From: Nemertoderma westbladi
Taxonomy: Eukaryota; Xenacoelomorpha; Nemertodermatida; Nemertodermatidae
Assembly (NCBI GenBank): GCA_032718475.1
Contig: JAUCBJ010007030.1
Span: 1-64,000, forward strand
Direction of reading: 5' to 3'
DNA: 64,000 bases
Position numbers and translations under genes: made by a program. The stretch's first letter is position 1. Each line of letters begins with the position of its first letter. The notes below the pieces were generated by a model. That model worked only from the letters and a program-made list of their open reading frames with translations. It searched no databases and was not told the DNA's origin. Shown piece after piece: positions 1 to 12,029 of this stretch.

Positions 1-1600
1 CAGCCCAACTCTAACTAACCACAGCCCAACTCTAACTAACCACAGCCCAACTCTAACTAACCACAGCCCAACTCTAACTAACCACAGCCCAACTCTAACT
101 AACCACAGCCCAACTCTAACTAACCACAGCCCAACTCTAACTAACCACAGCCCAACTCTAACTAACCACAGCCCAACTCTAACTAACCACAGCCCAACTC
201 TAACTAACCACAGCCCAACTCTAACTAACCACAGCCCAACTCTAACTAACCACAGCCCAACTCTAACTAACCACAGCCCAACTCTAACTAACCACAGCCC
301 AACTCTAACTAACCACAGCCCAACTCTAACTAACCACAGCCCAACTCTAACTAACCACAGCCCAACTCTAACTAACCACAGCCCAACTCTAACTAACCAC
401 AGCCCAACTCTAACTAACCACAGCCCAACTCTAACTAACCACAGCCCAACTCTAACTAACCACAGCCCAACTCTAACTAACCACAGCCCAACTCTAACTA
501 ACCACAGCCCAACTCTAACTAACCACAGCCCAACTCTAACTAACCACAGCCCAACTCTAACTAACCACAGCCCAACTCTAACTAACCACAGCCCAACTCT
601 AACTAACCACAGCCCAACTCTAACTAACCACAGCCCAACTCTAACTAACCACAGCCCAACTCTAACTAACCACAGCCCAACTCTAACTAACCACAGCCCA
701 ACTCTAACTAACCACAGCCCAACTCTAACTAACCACAGCCCAACTCTAACTAACCACAGCCCAACTCTAACTAACCACAGCCCAACTCTAACTAACCACA
801 GCCCAACTCTAACTAACCACAGCCCAACTCTAACTAACCACAGCCCAACTCTAACTAACCACAGCCCAACTCTAACTAACCACAGCCCAACTCTAACTAA
901 CCACAGCCCAACTCTAACTAACCACAGCCCAACTCTAACTAACCACAGCCCAACTCTAACTAACCACAGCCCAACTCTAACTAACCACAGCCCAACTCTA
1001 ACTAACCACAGCCCAACTCTAACTAACCACAGCCCAACTCTAACTAACCACAGCCCAACTCTAACTAACCACAGCCCAACTCTAACTAACCACAGCCCAA
1101 CTCTAACTAACCACAGCCCAACTCTAACTAACCACAGCCCAACTCTAACTAACCACAGCCCAACTCTAACTAACCACAGCCCAACTCTAACTAACCACAG
1201 CCCAACTCTAACTAACCACAGCCCAACTCTAACTAACCACAGCCCAACTCTAACTAACCACAGCCCAACTCTAACTAACCACAGCCCAACTCTAACTAAC
1301 CACAGCCCAACTCTAACTAACCACAGCCCAACTCTAACTAACCACAGCCCAACTCTAACTAACCACAGCCCAACTCTAACTAACCACAGCCCAACTCTAA
1401 CTAACCACAGCCCAACTCTAACTAACCACAGCCCAACTCTAACTAACCACAGCCCAACTCTAACTAACCACAGCCCAACTCTAACTAACCACAGCCCAAC
1501 TCTAACTAACCACAGCCCAACTCTAACTAACCACAGCCCAACTCTAACTAACCACAGCCCAACTCTAACTAACCACAGCCCAACTCTAACTAACCACAGC
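1..1600. repeat. 21-bp satellite array, about 76 perfect copies
   Basis: The unit is 21 bp (core CAGCCCAACTCTAACTAAC) and repeats from the first base of the window to 1600. I see no base difference between copies. The array ends abruptly inside a unit at CAGC before unrelated sequence, and it probably continues left of the window. On the minus strand the unit contains TTAGTTAGAG and GTTGGG, which resembles degenerate TTAGG-type telomeric DNA. That resemblance is only suggestive, and a subtelomeric or ordinary satellite are both possible. Confidence 0.97.
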
Positions 1601-1794
1601 TCGTCTGGTTTGGTCACAAAGTTCCCTTTATTGATTGTTCTGGTGGCGGTTTGTTTTTTAATTATTTTAATCTTTGTCGCTAATTTCATACGTTGAATTA
1701 AGTTTGCGCTTTATAATATCTCTACTAGTTCTTATTGTAACTATGTCATTACCGGTGTGTAGCAGAAAATTTCCACCACTCTAAAATTTAACCC

Positions 1795-2045
1795 CCCCTG
1801 AATTCCCCTCAGTGCCCCCCTCACCCCCCCTCACTGCCCCCCCTCACCCCCCTCACTGCCCCCCTCACCCCCCCTCACTGCCCCCCCTCACCCCCCTCAC
1901 CCCCCCTCACTGCCCCCCTCACCCCCTCACCCCCTCACTGCCCCCCTCACCCCCTCACTGCCCCCCTCACCCCCTCACTGCCCCCCTCACCCCCTCACTG
2001 CCCCCCTCACCCCCTCACTGCCCCCCTCACCCCCCTCACTGCCTC
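1795..2045. repeat. C-rich minisatellite (CCCCTCACTGCC-type)
   Basis: Irregular tandem copies of CCCCCCTCACCCCCTCACTG-like units, almost pure C/T/A on the plus strand. The minus strand is therefore G-run rich (GGGGTGAGGGG). An 84-codon frame through it encodes only Pro/His/Leu low-complexity sequence and is not a gene. The flanks 1601-1794 and 2046-2464 are AT-rich with nothing recognisable. Confidence 0.9.
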
Positions 2046-2464
2046 AGTGTATTCTTACCCCCATGATATTTTAAACTTCAATATGAATTAAATTCAATAT
2101 AAGCCTACAGATAGATACCTCTAGTACACAGACAAACACCCGCTGGAGATTTATATATAGTAAAGTAGCCTACTGTGGAAGATACAAGTAAAATACACCG
2201 GCAGTGAGAATACACTGGGGAAATTTAAACGGGGATGGATTTGGCATGGGGAATGAAAATTCTCTGTTACATCGGACATTTAATATTTCATTAATTGTGC
2301 TAAACCCGCTAAATTATTGTTGTAATTAACAACCCGTGCAAATAATTATTATAATTTATGGATAACAGTTTATCCGCGTGATACAATAACACGAGATTAT
2401 TCGTTGTAGCTACTACTACTAATGGTGGCGAAATATTTCATTTAAATTAAAAATACGTCGTGCA

Positions 2465-4808
2465 ATGTTGGGTGGCTGTGCTAGCTGGTGTCTGCCACGA
2501 AATACCGTCAGTGTTGGGTGGCTGTGCTAGCTGGTGTCTGCCACGAAATACCGTCAGTGTTGGGTGGCTGTGCTAGCTGGTGTCTGCCACGAAATACCGT
2601 CAATGTTGGGTGGCTGTGCTAGCTGGTGTCTGCCACGAAATACCGTCAGTGTTGGGTGGCTGTGCTAGCTGGTGTCTGCCACGAAATACCGTCAGTGTTG
2701 GGTGGCTGTGCTAGCTGGTGTCTGCCACGAAATACCGTCAGTGTTGGGTGGCTGTGCTAGCTGGTGTCTGCCACGAAATACCGTCAATGTTGGGTGGCTG
2801 TGCTAGCTGGTGTCTGCCACGAAATACCGTCAATGTTGGGTGGCTGTGCTAGCTGGTGTCTGCCACGAAATACCGTCAGTGTTGGGTGGCTGTGCTAGCT
2901 GGTGTCTGCCACGAAATACCGTCAGTGTTGGGTGGCTGTGCTAGCTGGTGTCTGCCACGAAATACCGTCAGTGTTGGGTGGCTGTGCTAGCTGGTGTCTG
3001 CCACGAAATACCGTCAGTGTTGGGTGGCTGTGCTAGCTGGTGTCTGCCACGAAATACCGTCAGTGTTGGGTGGCTGTGCTAGCTGGTGTCTGCCACGAAA
3101 TACCGTCAATGTTGGGTGGCTGTGCTAGCTGGTGTCTGCCACGAAATACCGTCAGTGTTGGGTGGCTGTGCTAGCTGGTGTCTGCCACGAAATACCGTCA
3201 GTGTTGGGTGGCTGTGCTAGCTGGTGTCTGCCACGAAATACCGTCAGTGTTGGGTGGCTGTGCTAGCTGGTGTCTGCCACGAAATACCGTCAGTGTTGGG
3301 TGGCTGTGCTAGCTGGTGTCTGCCACGAAATACCGTCAGTGTTGGGTGGCTGTGCTAGCTGGTGTCTGCCACGAAATACCGTCAGTGTTGGGTGGCTGTG
3401 CTAGCTGGTGTCTGCCACGAAATACCGTCAGTGTTGGGTGGCTGTGCTAGCTGGTGTCTGCCACGAAATACCGTCAGTGTTGGGTGGCTGTGCTAGCTGG
3501 TGTCTGCCACGAAATACCGTCAGTGTTGGGTGGCTGTGCTAGCTGGTGTCTGCCACGAAATACCGTCAGTGTTGGGTGGCTGTGCTAGCTGGTGTCTGCC
3601 ACGAAATACCGTCAGTGTTGGGTGGCTGTGCTAGCTGGTGTCTGCCACGAAATACCGTCAGTGTTGGGTGGCTGTGCTAGCTGGTGTCTGCCACGAAATA
3701 CCGTCAGTGTTGGGTGGCTGTGCTAGCTGGTGTCTGCCACGAAATACCGTCAGTGTTGGGTGGCTGTGCTAGCTGGTGTCTGCCACGAAATACCGTCAGT
3801 GTTGGGTGGCTGTGCTAGCTGGTGTCTGCCACGAAATACCGTCAGTGTTGGGTGGCTGTGCTAGCTGGTGTCTGCCACGAAATACCGTCAGTGTTGGGTG
3901 GCTGTGCTAGCTGGTGTCTGCCACGAAATACCGTCAATGTTGGGTGGCTGTGCTAGCTGGTGTCTGCCACGAAATACCGTCAATGTTGGGTGGCTGTGCT
4001 AGCTGGTGTCTGCCACGAAATACCGTCAGTGTTGGGTGGCTGTGCTAGCTGGTGTCTGCCACGAAATACCGTCAATGTTGGGTGGCTGTGCTAGCTGGTG
4101 TCTGCCACGAAATACCGTCAATGTTGGGTGGCTGTGCTAGCTGGTGTCTGCCACGAAATACCGTCAATGTTGGGTGGCTGTGCTAGCTGGTGTCTGCCAC
4201 GAAATACCGTCAGTGTTGGGTGGCTGTGCTAGCTGGTGTCTGCCACGAAATACCGTCAGTGTTGGGTGGCTGTGCTAGCTGGTGTCTGCCACGAAATACC
4301 GTCAGTGTTGGGTGGCTGTGCTAGCTGGTGTCTGCCACGAAATACCGTCAGTGTTGGGTGGCTGTGCTAGCTGGTGTCTGCCACGAAATACCGTCAGTGT
4401 TGGGTGGCTGTGCTAGCTGGTGTCTGCCACGAAATACCGTCAATGTTGGGTGGCTGTGCTAGCTGGTGTCTGCCACGAAATACCGTCAATGTTGGGTGGC
4501 TGTGCTAGCTGGTGTCTGCCACGAAATACCGTCAGTGTTGGGTGGCTGTGCTAGCTGGTGTCTGCCACGAAATACCGTCAATGTTGGGTGGCTGTGCTAG
4601 CTGGTGTCTGCCACGAAATACCGTCAATGTTGGGTGGCTGTGCTAGCTGGTGTCTGCCACGAAATACCGTCAATGTTGGGTGGCTGTGCTAGCTGGTGTC
4701 TGCCACGAAATACCGTCAGTGTTGGGTGGCTGTGCTAGCTGGTGTCTGCCACGAAATACCGTCAATGTTGGGTGGCTGTGCTAGCTGGTGTCTGCCACGA
4801 AATACCGT
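2465..4808. repeat. 46-bp satellite array, about 51 copies
   Basis: Head-to-tail copies of a 46-bp unit (RTGTTGGGTGGCTGTGCTAG...ACCGTCA). The only variation I see is one A/G site at the first base of the unit. Both states are scattered through the array, with G more frequent and A copies often clustered. It starts at 2465 after AT-rich unique DNA and ends at 4808 where CCGTCA becomes CCGTAA. There are no unique spacers, so it is not a CRISPR. It is a minisatellite of recent or homogenised origin. Confidence 0.97.
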
Positions 4809-4841
4809 AACTGCCCCCAATATTATTAACTAATGCGGTTA

Positions 4842-4921
4842 CCCTATTTACTCGAATAAGAGCCCGGGCGTTTAAGTTTATAAATTGCCAGTTGGGGAGC
4901 CGTTTATTCGAGTAAATACGG
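4842..4921. repeat. Short palindrome, MITE-like remnant
   Basis: Left arm CCCTATTTACTCGAATAAG (4842 on) and right arm ending CTTATTCGAGTAAATACGG-like (4895-4921) are inverted copies, about 24 bp with a few mismatches, around a 30-base loop. It looks like the joined ends of a small inverted-repeat element. No target duplication is clear. Confidence 0.6.
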
Positions 4922-5362
4922 ATTGTAATTTAGTAATGCAGACCTGCGATTTCAGTAGATTTGTACGAGTTGGTTACATTTTCTATTTGATGCATCACTC
5001 TTATATTTTATCTTTCAAAAATCTCGAAAATCTGTAGTTTATTGTGCCAAAGTGCAGGTGGTGTTGGTATAGTGTTGCCATTTTGGGATACACAGCTGCC
5101 CTGCCTTCCTTTTTCCTACAAAATACATTATTGTAGTCAAGTACTTTAGCGAAGTATACAAGATTGCTTAATCCATTTATATTTATGGTATTTTGTCGCA
5201 ATAATTGTTATGCAACATTCCGCATTTACGCTTTCTGTATCAATTTTACATAATTAAATAATTTACAGAACCTTTTTAAAAAATCATTGAATTTTAATTT
5301 TGGCGTCTTTTTATTCAAATTAAATTTCATCAGTTTATCTAAATTATCTCAACAACAACTGA

Positions 5363-5467
5363 GATACCAGTTACCTGGATACCAGTTACCTGGATACCAG
5401 TTACCTGGATACCAGTTACCTGGATACCAGTTACCTGGATACCAGTTACCTGGATACCAGTTACCTG
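5363..5467. repeat. 15-bp minisatellite, 7 perfect copies
   Basis: Seven exact copies of GATACCAGTTACCTG. The period is a multiple of three, so the plus strand reads through as YQLPG repeats in a 75-codon frame. That frame has no other sign of being a gene. Confidence 0.95.
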
Positions 5468-6558
5468 TGTTACTATGTTACTTTATGCAAATCTGTCCAG
5501 TTCGATCCAAGTAAAAAGATAAGGTAATCCGAAACTAATTAGCAATTAATTCATACGAAGCAAATTTACTTGATTCTCCCACATTATCTTCTTAATCTAT
5601 TTAATCTCCTTATCCTTAGTCTATAAATTATGCCTTACAGTTTCACTTTCGACGCAATAAGAATATACGCAAATAACAGCTGATTTCTCCCAAATATATA
5701 ACTTTAACCTGCTCTATTGTGTTTCGTTTATTGTTTTGGTTAGGATAACATGAACTTGTTACTGTAACTTTTTCTTTCCCCTAAGTTGAAACGATTATAT
5801 TAATTCACCGAGATTGGATTTGCGTCCAGTCCCCGTCCCCCCTGTCTCCCTGCAGTAGAGTTGCATTGTATGAGACTTCTAGATATAACAATAAAACAAT
5901 ATACAATGAATTGATTATTAATATTATCATAAAAATTAAAAAAATCTCAATTTTTCTCCTATAATTAATTTTTTGCTTGTGGTGTTATTTGAAGTGCGTT
6001 GTAACTTTTCGTTCTTCCAAACTAAAACTTTCTCAGTAAATGTGTTTGTAATACTTTTAGATGTTGTATCTTTATTATTTTTCGGAAGTTGTTTATGTTT
6101 ATGTTGTGTATATTTTTTATTACTTTTTTTTATTATCATGCATTTCATTTACTTTGTCAAATCAATAGCTAAATTATTATTATTGTTTATATTTAATATC
6201 CATGTATAATGGTTAGCACGATTGTTGTGTTGTTTTTGCCAACGATTGAAAACCTAATAATGTAGGAAAAAAACTGATAAAAAAAAATTGAATATGATAA
6301 ATTATTAACATTGTTTTTGTTTGTTTACATGTTTTCACGTAAAGTATTATCCTTGATTCACAGTGTAATATCGCTTAGTGCAGCTTCTAGTATTAGTAAG
6401 TAGTGTTACACTTTATTTTGCCATATTTCGTGTGAACAATTTACCGAGTGGTGTCAATTTTTGGTGCTCTTTCTGTCATTAATGACGTAATAAATGTAAG
6501 TTACTGGCATGTTATATTGCTTTTTATATTAACAGATTATTATAATTCGAGTATTAAT

Positions 6559-6576
6559 GGGGGGGGGGGGGGGGGG
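6559..6576 (+). repeat. Poly-G run (18 G)
   Basis: Eighteen consecutive G on the plus strand in otherwise AT-rich DNA, probably a length-variable mononucleotide tract. Confidence 0.95.
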
Positions 6577-6865
6577 TCGTTACTAATGTTACATACAATA
6601 ATACCTACACATATAATATAATATATATATAATATGCGAACTTATAATCTATGTATAGTGAAGGGAACAATTAAGATAAATACAATAAAATATTTTAAAT
6701 AATAATTATTAGCTACTAAAAATTATTTACTAGCTACAATAAAAAACACTAGGTACCTCATAATTTATGGACAATAAATCCAATCAATCTTCCACAAATG
6801 CGGATATGTAAGACTCTCTTCTCTCTCTCTCTGTTAGTTAGTTGTACTGCCAGTCAGCCAGTAGG

Positions 6866-7183
6866 GGTACAACTTTTCGCCCTATCCGTATCCGTATCTG
6901 GTATCCGTATGCATTTGTCGTATCCGTATGTACATACGCGTATGTGCGTATGTCACGGATTCCTATGGAGAATAATCCGTATGTGATTTTAAAGATTAGG
7001 CATTGCGGACCAGTAAGAAGTGCACAACACACATGCAGACTGGAGACAGGTGGGCCTACTTAAAGCTAAGTGATTTAACGAGTGTGGCTGCCGCTACCTT
7101 ATGTGTTATGTCAAATAAACCATGCAGGAGAGGTCCAGGATGAGTGACAGCCGGTGTCCGCCAGCGCCGGGATGCGCCAGCAG
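6866..7183 (+). repeat. Left terminal inverted repeat
   Basis: Begins GGTACAACTTTTCGCC, continues through a CCGTATC-rich stretch with the palindrome TACATACGCGTATGT, and ends near GGGATGCGCCAG. It matches 14487-14746 on the other strand with scattered substitutions and small indels. Confidence 0.85.
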
Positions 7184-7603
7184 TGCAGTACCTATTAACC
7201 AGTTAACTCTTCTTGACGCCGCTTGGAAAACTAACCAACCGTGATTTATTTTTGAACTGTTTTTCCACCAACCTGGCTATATAATGTTGTTGGTTGCTAC
7301 AGTATATGGCACTAACATAGTATAGATAGACTGATTATATTATATTATTTGGGTGGAGACACCGCTGTCATAGAAGCGTACAAATAAAACTGCACATAAT
7401 AAAATAAAACAGGAGAAAGTTGAACAGAGAATAAAACAAAACGACTTATACTATGGCACCATATTAAAATAAGATTAAAAACGAAATTAAAATACGCTAA
7501 AATATTATTACATGTTAAAATAAAAGTGTAGGTCGCTAAAAAGAGTTGAACTCAGATAGAACTAATGATATGAAAAATAGAAAATAATTAGAAATTGGCA
7601 TAG

Positions 7604-9094
7604 TTACAAATTGCGGTCAAATTTAATCCAATTATTAAAATCGCACACATAAATATGGCGTTTGAACAATTCAACTGAGGGGGCAGTCACTGCAACGTAA
7701 GGTAGATTGTTCCAAACAGGCACAACACGATTTGTAAATGAGTTCTGCACCGCAACAGTTCTGCAATGTCCTTGCTGCAATTTGTAAGGGTGCCCCCTCA
7801 GTCTTATTGAAGATGAATTTACATTTACAAATAAATTATTAGATTCTAGTGAAATAAAACCGTTGAGTATTTTAAAAACAGTAATTAGGTCAATATGAAC
7901 TCGTCTAAGTTCTAGTGATTGTAATTTCAAAATTTTTAGCCTTCTTAGGTAACAAGCATCAGTATCTAAATAGCACCGGTGGAATAACCTACGGGTAAAA
8001 TATCTTTGGACCGACTCAAGCTTGTCTGTTAGGCCAAGAAAAGGTTTTGAATTACAAAAAGGGTTCCATATTGCACTACCATATTCTAAAATTGGCCTTG
8101 CATACACTTTATAGGCAAATAAAATAGCTTCACAGTCGTTAGTAGAAAAACACCTAAATAAACAATTAATTACTTTATAGCACTTTTTAGTTATTAAATC
8201 AATGTGATTTGCAAAATATAACTTACTATCAACTTCTACTCCTAAATCACGGAAAGATGACACATTTTCAAGTGCATAGTTATTAATTGAATACACTGCA
8301 TCTGGTACATTAGAACTTCCTACGGTAAGAACTTTACATTTATGCTTGGCCACATTAAGTTGCCATACATCTGACCAATCAGAAAAGGCGTCTAAATCTG
8401 CCTGTAATCTATATCGACCACCAGGTGAATCGAAACTGGAAAAAAGTTTAGTGTCATCAGCATACAAACGGGTATTAGTATATGAAGAAAATATATCAGG
8501 TAAATCATTTATGTATAAAATAAACATAAGTGGCCCGATACACGAACCTTGTGGTACACCAGATTTAACTGCCATGTAGGATGAATAGCTATTTCCTAAT
8601 TTTACTCGTTGCTGCCTATTTGTAAGGAAATTAGTTAACCATAACAAAACATTTCCGCTAATACCAAAACATTGTAGTTTAGACAATAATTTCTGAGTAA
8701 CAACAGTATCAAACGCTTTCGCGTAATCTATATAAACGATATCTGTAAATAACCGGTCGTTAATTGCACGTGACCAGTTACTAGTACAATCAAGCAACTG
8801 TGAAACAGCACTACGTTTACTAAGAAAACCGTATTGAACTGGGGAAAGTAGTTTATTATTGCACAGATAATCAATAACTTCTGATACTAACAAACGTTCG
8901 AATAATCTACACACTGACGAAGTAAGTGATATAGGTCTATAGTTTTCACCCAGTGAACGGTCTCCTTTCTTATAGCAAGGTATTACGTCAGCACATTTCC
9001 ACATTGAAGGTACCTGACCAGTCGTAACAGATAACTTAAAAATGTGTGCGAGTGGCATAGCAAGTTCATTTCTTAAAATCTTTAGCACAGCTAC
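7604..9094 (-). pseudogene. CR1-like LINE, reverse transcriptase half
   Basis: This is the 3' half of a non-LTR retrotransposon whose 5' half lies at 10555-11990 beyond a nested insertion. The 494-codon frame 9088-7604 covers the whole RT. Visible motifs are NYRPISLTS, motif A YIDYAKAFDTV with the catalytic Asp, motif B SGVPQGSCIGPL, motif C LYADDTKLF, and a C-terminal thumb and WNNLPYV region typical of CR1/L2/Jockey-group LINEs. RT would copy element RNA at the nicked target. This frame is open, but the upstream half has frameshifts and the gene is split, so the element is dead. The exact clade is uncertain. Confidence 0.85.
9015..9094. repeat. 80-bp target-site duplication, left copy
   Basis: Starts TGACCAGTCGTAACAG and ends TTTAGCACAGCTAC. 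It pairs with 10555-10634 with 78 of 80 bases identical. Confidence 0.93.
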
Positions 9095-10554
9095 TAGCTA
9101 GGATCGGCATGCTGCATTGCAGCTGCATTTTTAAGAATGCTGTGCCGGCTTGTCAACAAAATTGCACCGCCACAACTCCCTATCACCCATGACATTTGCT
9201 AGATCATCCGCATCTTTAAGGCCAGTGTCCTTTAAGATGCGTCTCAAGAAAGTCAAGGGCTGTCCACCATGCTTATTCACTCCATGAGGCTGCCAAAGTA
9301 CAAGATTATGCACTGGCTGGTCCTCACGGCGAAAGCAATGTCCTGCAAAGCGGAGGCGATTTTGTTCTAGTGTCAAGCTTGGGGGAACCAATGAGACACC
9401 TCCAATGTTATATAGTGTCTGGTTGGAGATGTGTGCATTGTACTTGACACAATGTACCCGGCGTAGCATTCTTGTGAATGTGCCATCCAGAGATTTGGTG
9501 TCCTCAGCAGTTAGAGCCCAGCATGGACTCCCGTAGAGGAGTACTGGAACTACTGCTGCTCTAAATAATCGGACCTTAAGTTTCCGATTAATTCTAGGTG
9601 ACTTCCAAATCCTGGAAAGCCTATTCAAGGCTGCCCATGCCTTTCCCTTACGTATTCGAAGGTCCTCACCTGACTTCCGGATCCATGATCCCAGGTAACA
9701 GAAGTCGTCCACATGCTCAAGCATACCATCCTTTGAGCTTATGCTCATCCGATCAGAGACTTGCTGAGGACTTTCAAAGTTAACTGTCAGAATTTTGGTC
9801 TTTCTGGAGTTAATAAAAAGACCAACACTAGTAGCAGCATGTTCTAATGAGCTGAGGAGCCGCTGGGCTCCCTCTAATGATTCTGAGAGTACTCCTAAGT
9901 CATCAGCAAAGTCTAGATCAGTTAGGTACTTGGCAGGATTTCCTCGACTTCTGGAGCCAGTAGGTGGAGTTATCATCACCCCATCATCATTATGATGATC
10001 TAAGGACATGCGTAGAACATAGTCAACCACAATAATGAACAAGAATGGTGCAAGTGTGTCTCCTTGGAGGACGCCCCATAACACTTCAAATGGTTCTGTG
10101 TCACCGTCAACAGTAGACACAAATGTTGTCGAACCATGGTATACTGATCTGATTGCTGCAATAATTTCATCAGGAATCCCATATAATGAAAGTATGCTGA
10201 ACATACGTGAGCGAGAGACTGAATCAAAGGCCTTGAAGAAGTCAACAAAGATAACAGCCAGATGCCTGTCTTTCTTTTTTGATAACTCTTCAATTATCCT
10301 TCTAAGTGCCAAAATGGGCTCCATGGTCCCACGACCTTTACGGAACCCATTCTGATTTCCACGTAGCAGTCTCTCAATGGGATCCCTGATGCGATTTAAT
10401 AGAATTATATTGTATAGTTTTGCAGCAATCGAGATCAATGAGATTCCCCGAAAAGAACCATAGAGTGTTAGGTTGCCCTTCTTGGGAACTGGCACCAACT
10501 TATTTGTTTTCATTTCTTGTGGGACTCTTGTTGTACGGTACATGTCTACTATGT
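9095..10554 (-). mobile_element. 5'-truncated RTE-like LINE nested in the CR1-like LINE
   Basis: A second copy of the LINE at 21427-25112, truncated at its 5' end at about codon 610 of the 1080-codon ORF. It is flanked by 80-bp direct repeats (9015-9094 and 10555-10634) that differ at only two positions. The duplicated host protein segment LKILRNELAMPLAHIF appears on both sides, which confirms these are a target-site duplication. The 3' end on the minus strand is CGATCCTAGCTAG next to the duplication, matching the CGATCCTAGTAG tail of the full copy. Confidence 0.92.
9131..10553 (-). CDS. RTE-like reverse transcriptase, 5'-truncated copy
   Basis: An open frame of about 474 codons within the insertion. 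It continues upstream into host LINE sequence, so its apparent start at 10609 is an accident of the junction. It contains the RT palm: FRGISLISIAAKLYN, motif A IFVDFFKAFDS, motif B WGVLQGDTLAPFLF, motif C DLDFADDLGVL, then the C-terminal domain to the stop. It lacks the endonuclease domain completely. Differences from the full-length copy are few amino-acid changes (for example YNIILL for YNRILL and YHGST for YDGST) with no frame break, so the insertion is young. With no promoter or N-terminus it is not expected to be functional. Confidence 0.85.
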
Positions 10555-10634
10555 TGACCAGTTGTAACAGATAAATTAAAAATGTGTGCGAGTGGCATAG
10601 CAAGTTCATTTCTTAAAATCTTTAGCACAGCTAC
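10555..10634. repeat. 80-bp target-site duplication, right copy
   Basis: Starts TGACCAGTTGTAACAG and ends TTTAGCACAGCTAC. It is the direct partner of 9015-9094, with C/T and C/A differences near the left end. Confidence 0.93.
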
Positions 10635-11990
10635 AGGAACACCATTAGGACAGTGGCTATATTTAAGTTGTAATTTACACATTGCCTTCAAAACCTTATT
10701 TGTGTTAAATTCAATATTAGAAAATGTGCAATCAGTTAACTTTTCTAGAGATGGACATAAACCATTGTCGGAAACTCCTACAGAAGAATACTGCTCCAAT
10801 AAACATTTACATTTTATCATTTTCAGAATAAATTAGAGTACCGTTATATTTCAGTGGAGCAACAGAATTAAAAGTGTTACGTTTCTTATTTACATGTTCA
10901 TAAAATGCATTCCGGTCACCGCTATGTAAGATATTATGCTCTTGTTTCCGGCGAAAGTTACGCAAGAGTTCTGAGCATGTGGCGTTTTCTTGCCGGAACT
11001 TTTGCATTCCATCGGGTCCAGAATGTCGCCGTTTCCAATAACGACGTTTCCTGGCTTGTGCTTTTCTAATATGCAGTGGGTACCTGCGCGGTTTGGTATT
11101 AGGAATGTATTTTGGCACAAAGGTATCAAAAGCAGAAGATATTTCAGAATTAAAAATATCGAGACATGACTGAACATCATTACAATTATTAAAAAGAGCA
11201 GACCAATCAACTTCTTCTAAATAGGTTTTGATACCATTCACATTCATTTTCCGGAAGCAATAAACTTCAGTATCTGGTTCTGCACTGACACTAGTTTCAT
11301 TGACAACGAAACTGAACGATGAATGGTCGCTGGTATCAAAATATAATAATATAATCTAATAGTATTAGATACAAAGTCGTCATAACAATAAGTCTAAAGT
11401 GTTTTGGTACCTTGTTGGAAAATTGACAAATTGAGTTAGGTCGCAACGCAATAAAAAATCATTAAAATCACTATATATATTACAGTTAGGAAAACTGTTG
11501 TCAGGCCAATTAAAATCAGGAAAGTTAAAATCACCAACTATTACTGTTGAATAAGAAGGTGAACAAAGCCATTCTAAGAGATTACACATTAAATTATTAT
11601 ATTGGTTTAGTGAAAGGGGGTTATTTACATAACATGTGTTAGGAGGTCGATAAACACAAACAAATCTGAACTGAGAACCAGACTGGCCCGCCCATCGATT
11701 GCCATTCACTCAATCTCGCCATATATTGGTGGAATTGGAACGAGTATAGGAGATAGTTCGCGGTTGCATATAATGGCAACTCCTCCCATGCTACGCTCAG
11801 TACGGTCCTTTCGGAACATCTCGTAGTGAGTCTTATATTCTCCAAGATACACAGAATTTGGATTAGAGAAGTCAAGGTTTGTTTCACTGAGGCCGATTAG
11901 CGAGTATTCTCCAGTGGATAGCATAACTTCGAGATTAGTCTGCTTTGATACTGAGTTCATTGATTGCACGTTTGCGTAATAGCAAGAAAT
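10555..11990 (-). pseudogene. CR1-like LINE, endonuclease and linker half (frameshifted)
   Basis: Upstream half of the LINE whose RT is at 7604-9094. Read on the minus strand, it starts near 11990 with the CYYANVQSM motif typical of CR1-group endonuclease starts. Then come IGLSETNLD with the catalytic Glu, GGVAIIC, VYRPPN, GDFNFPDFNW and TSDHSSF near 11310, followed by a basic linker with RKRRYWKRR and the start of the RT. The reading frame changes near 11706, between 11380 and 11250, and near 10810, so no full product can be made. The order EN-linker-RT and the motifs identify an APE-type endonuclease, which nicks the target DNA for priming. Confidence 0.85.
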
Positions 11991-12029
11991 TATCTTATTG
12001 GTTAAGCCGGGAATCTCGCTGCTTCCAGC

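Larger units (their letters stand above)
4922..6854. other. AT-rich intergenic DNA, no gene seen
   Basis: Nothing in this stretch looks coding: the open frames are short, AT-driven and hydrophobic by composition. It holds a 15-bp minisatellite at 5363-5467, an 18-G run at 6559-6576 and TA-rich microsatellite at 6605-6635. Confidence 0.6.

Noticed and set aside
1812-2066. 84-codon Pro/His/Leu frame
   Set aside because: It is a translation of the C-rich minisatellite and has no non-repetitive content.
2465-4808. Possible CRISPR array
   Set aside because: Units are contiguous 46-bp copies without unique spacers, and the genome is eukaryotic.
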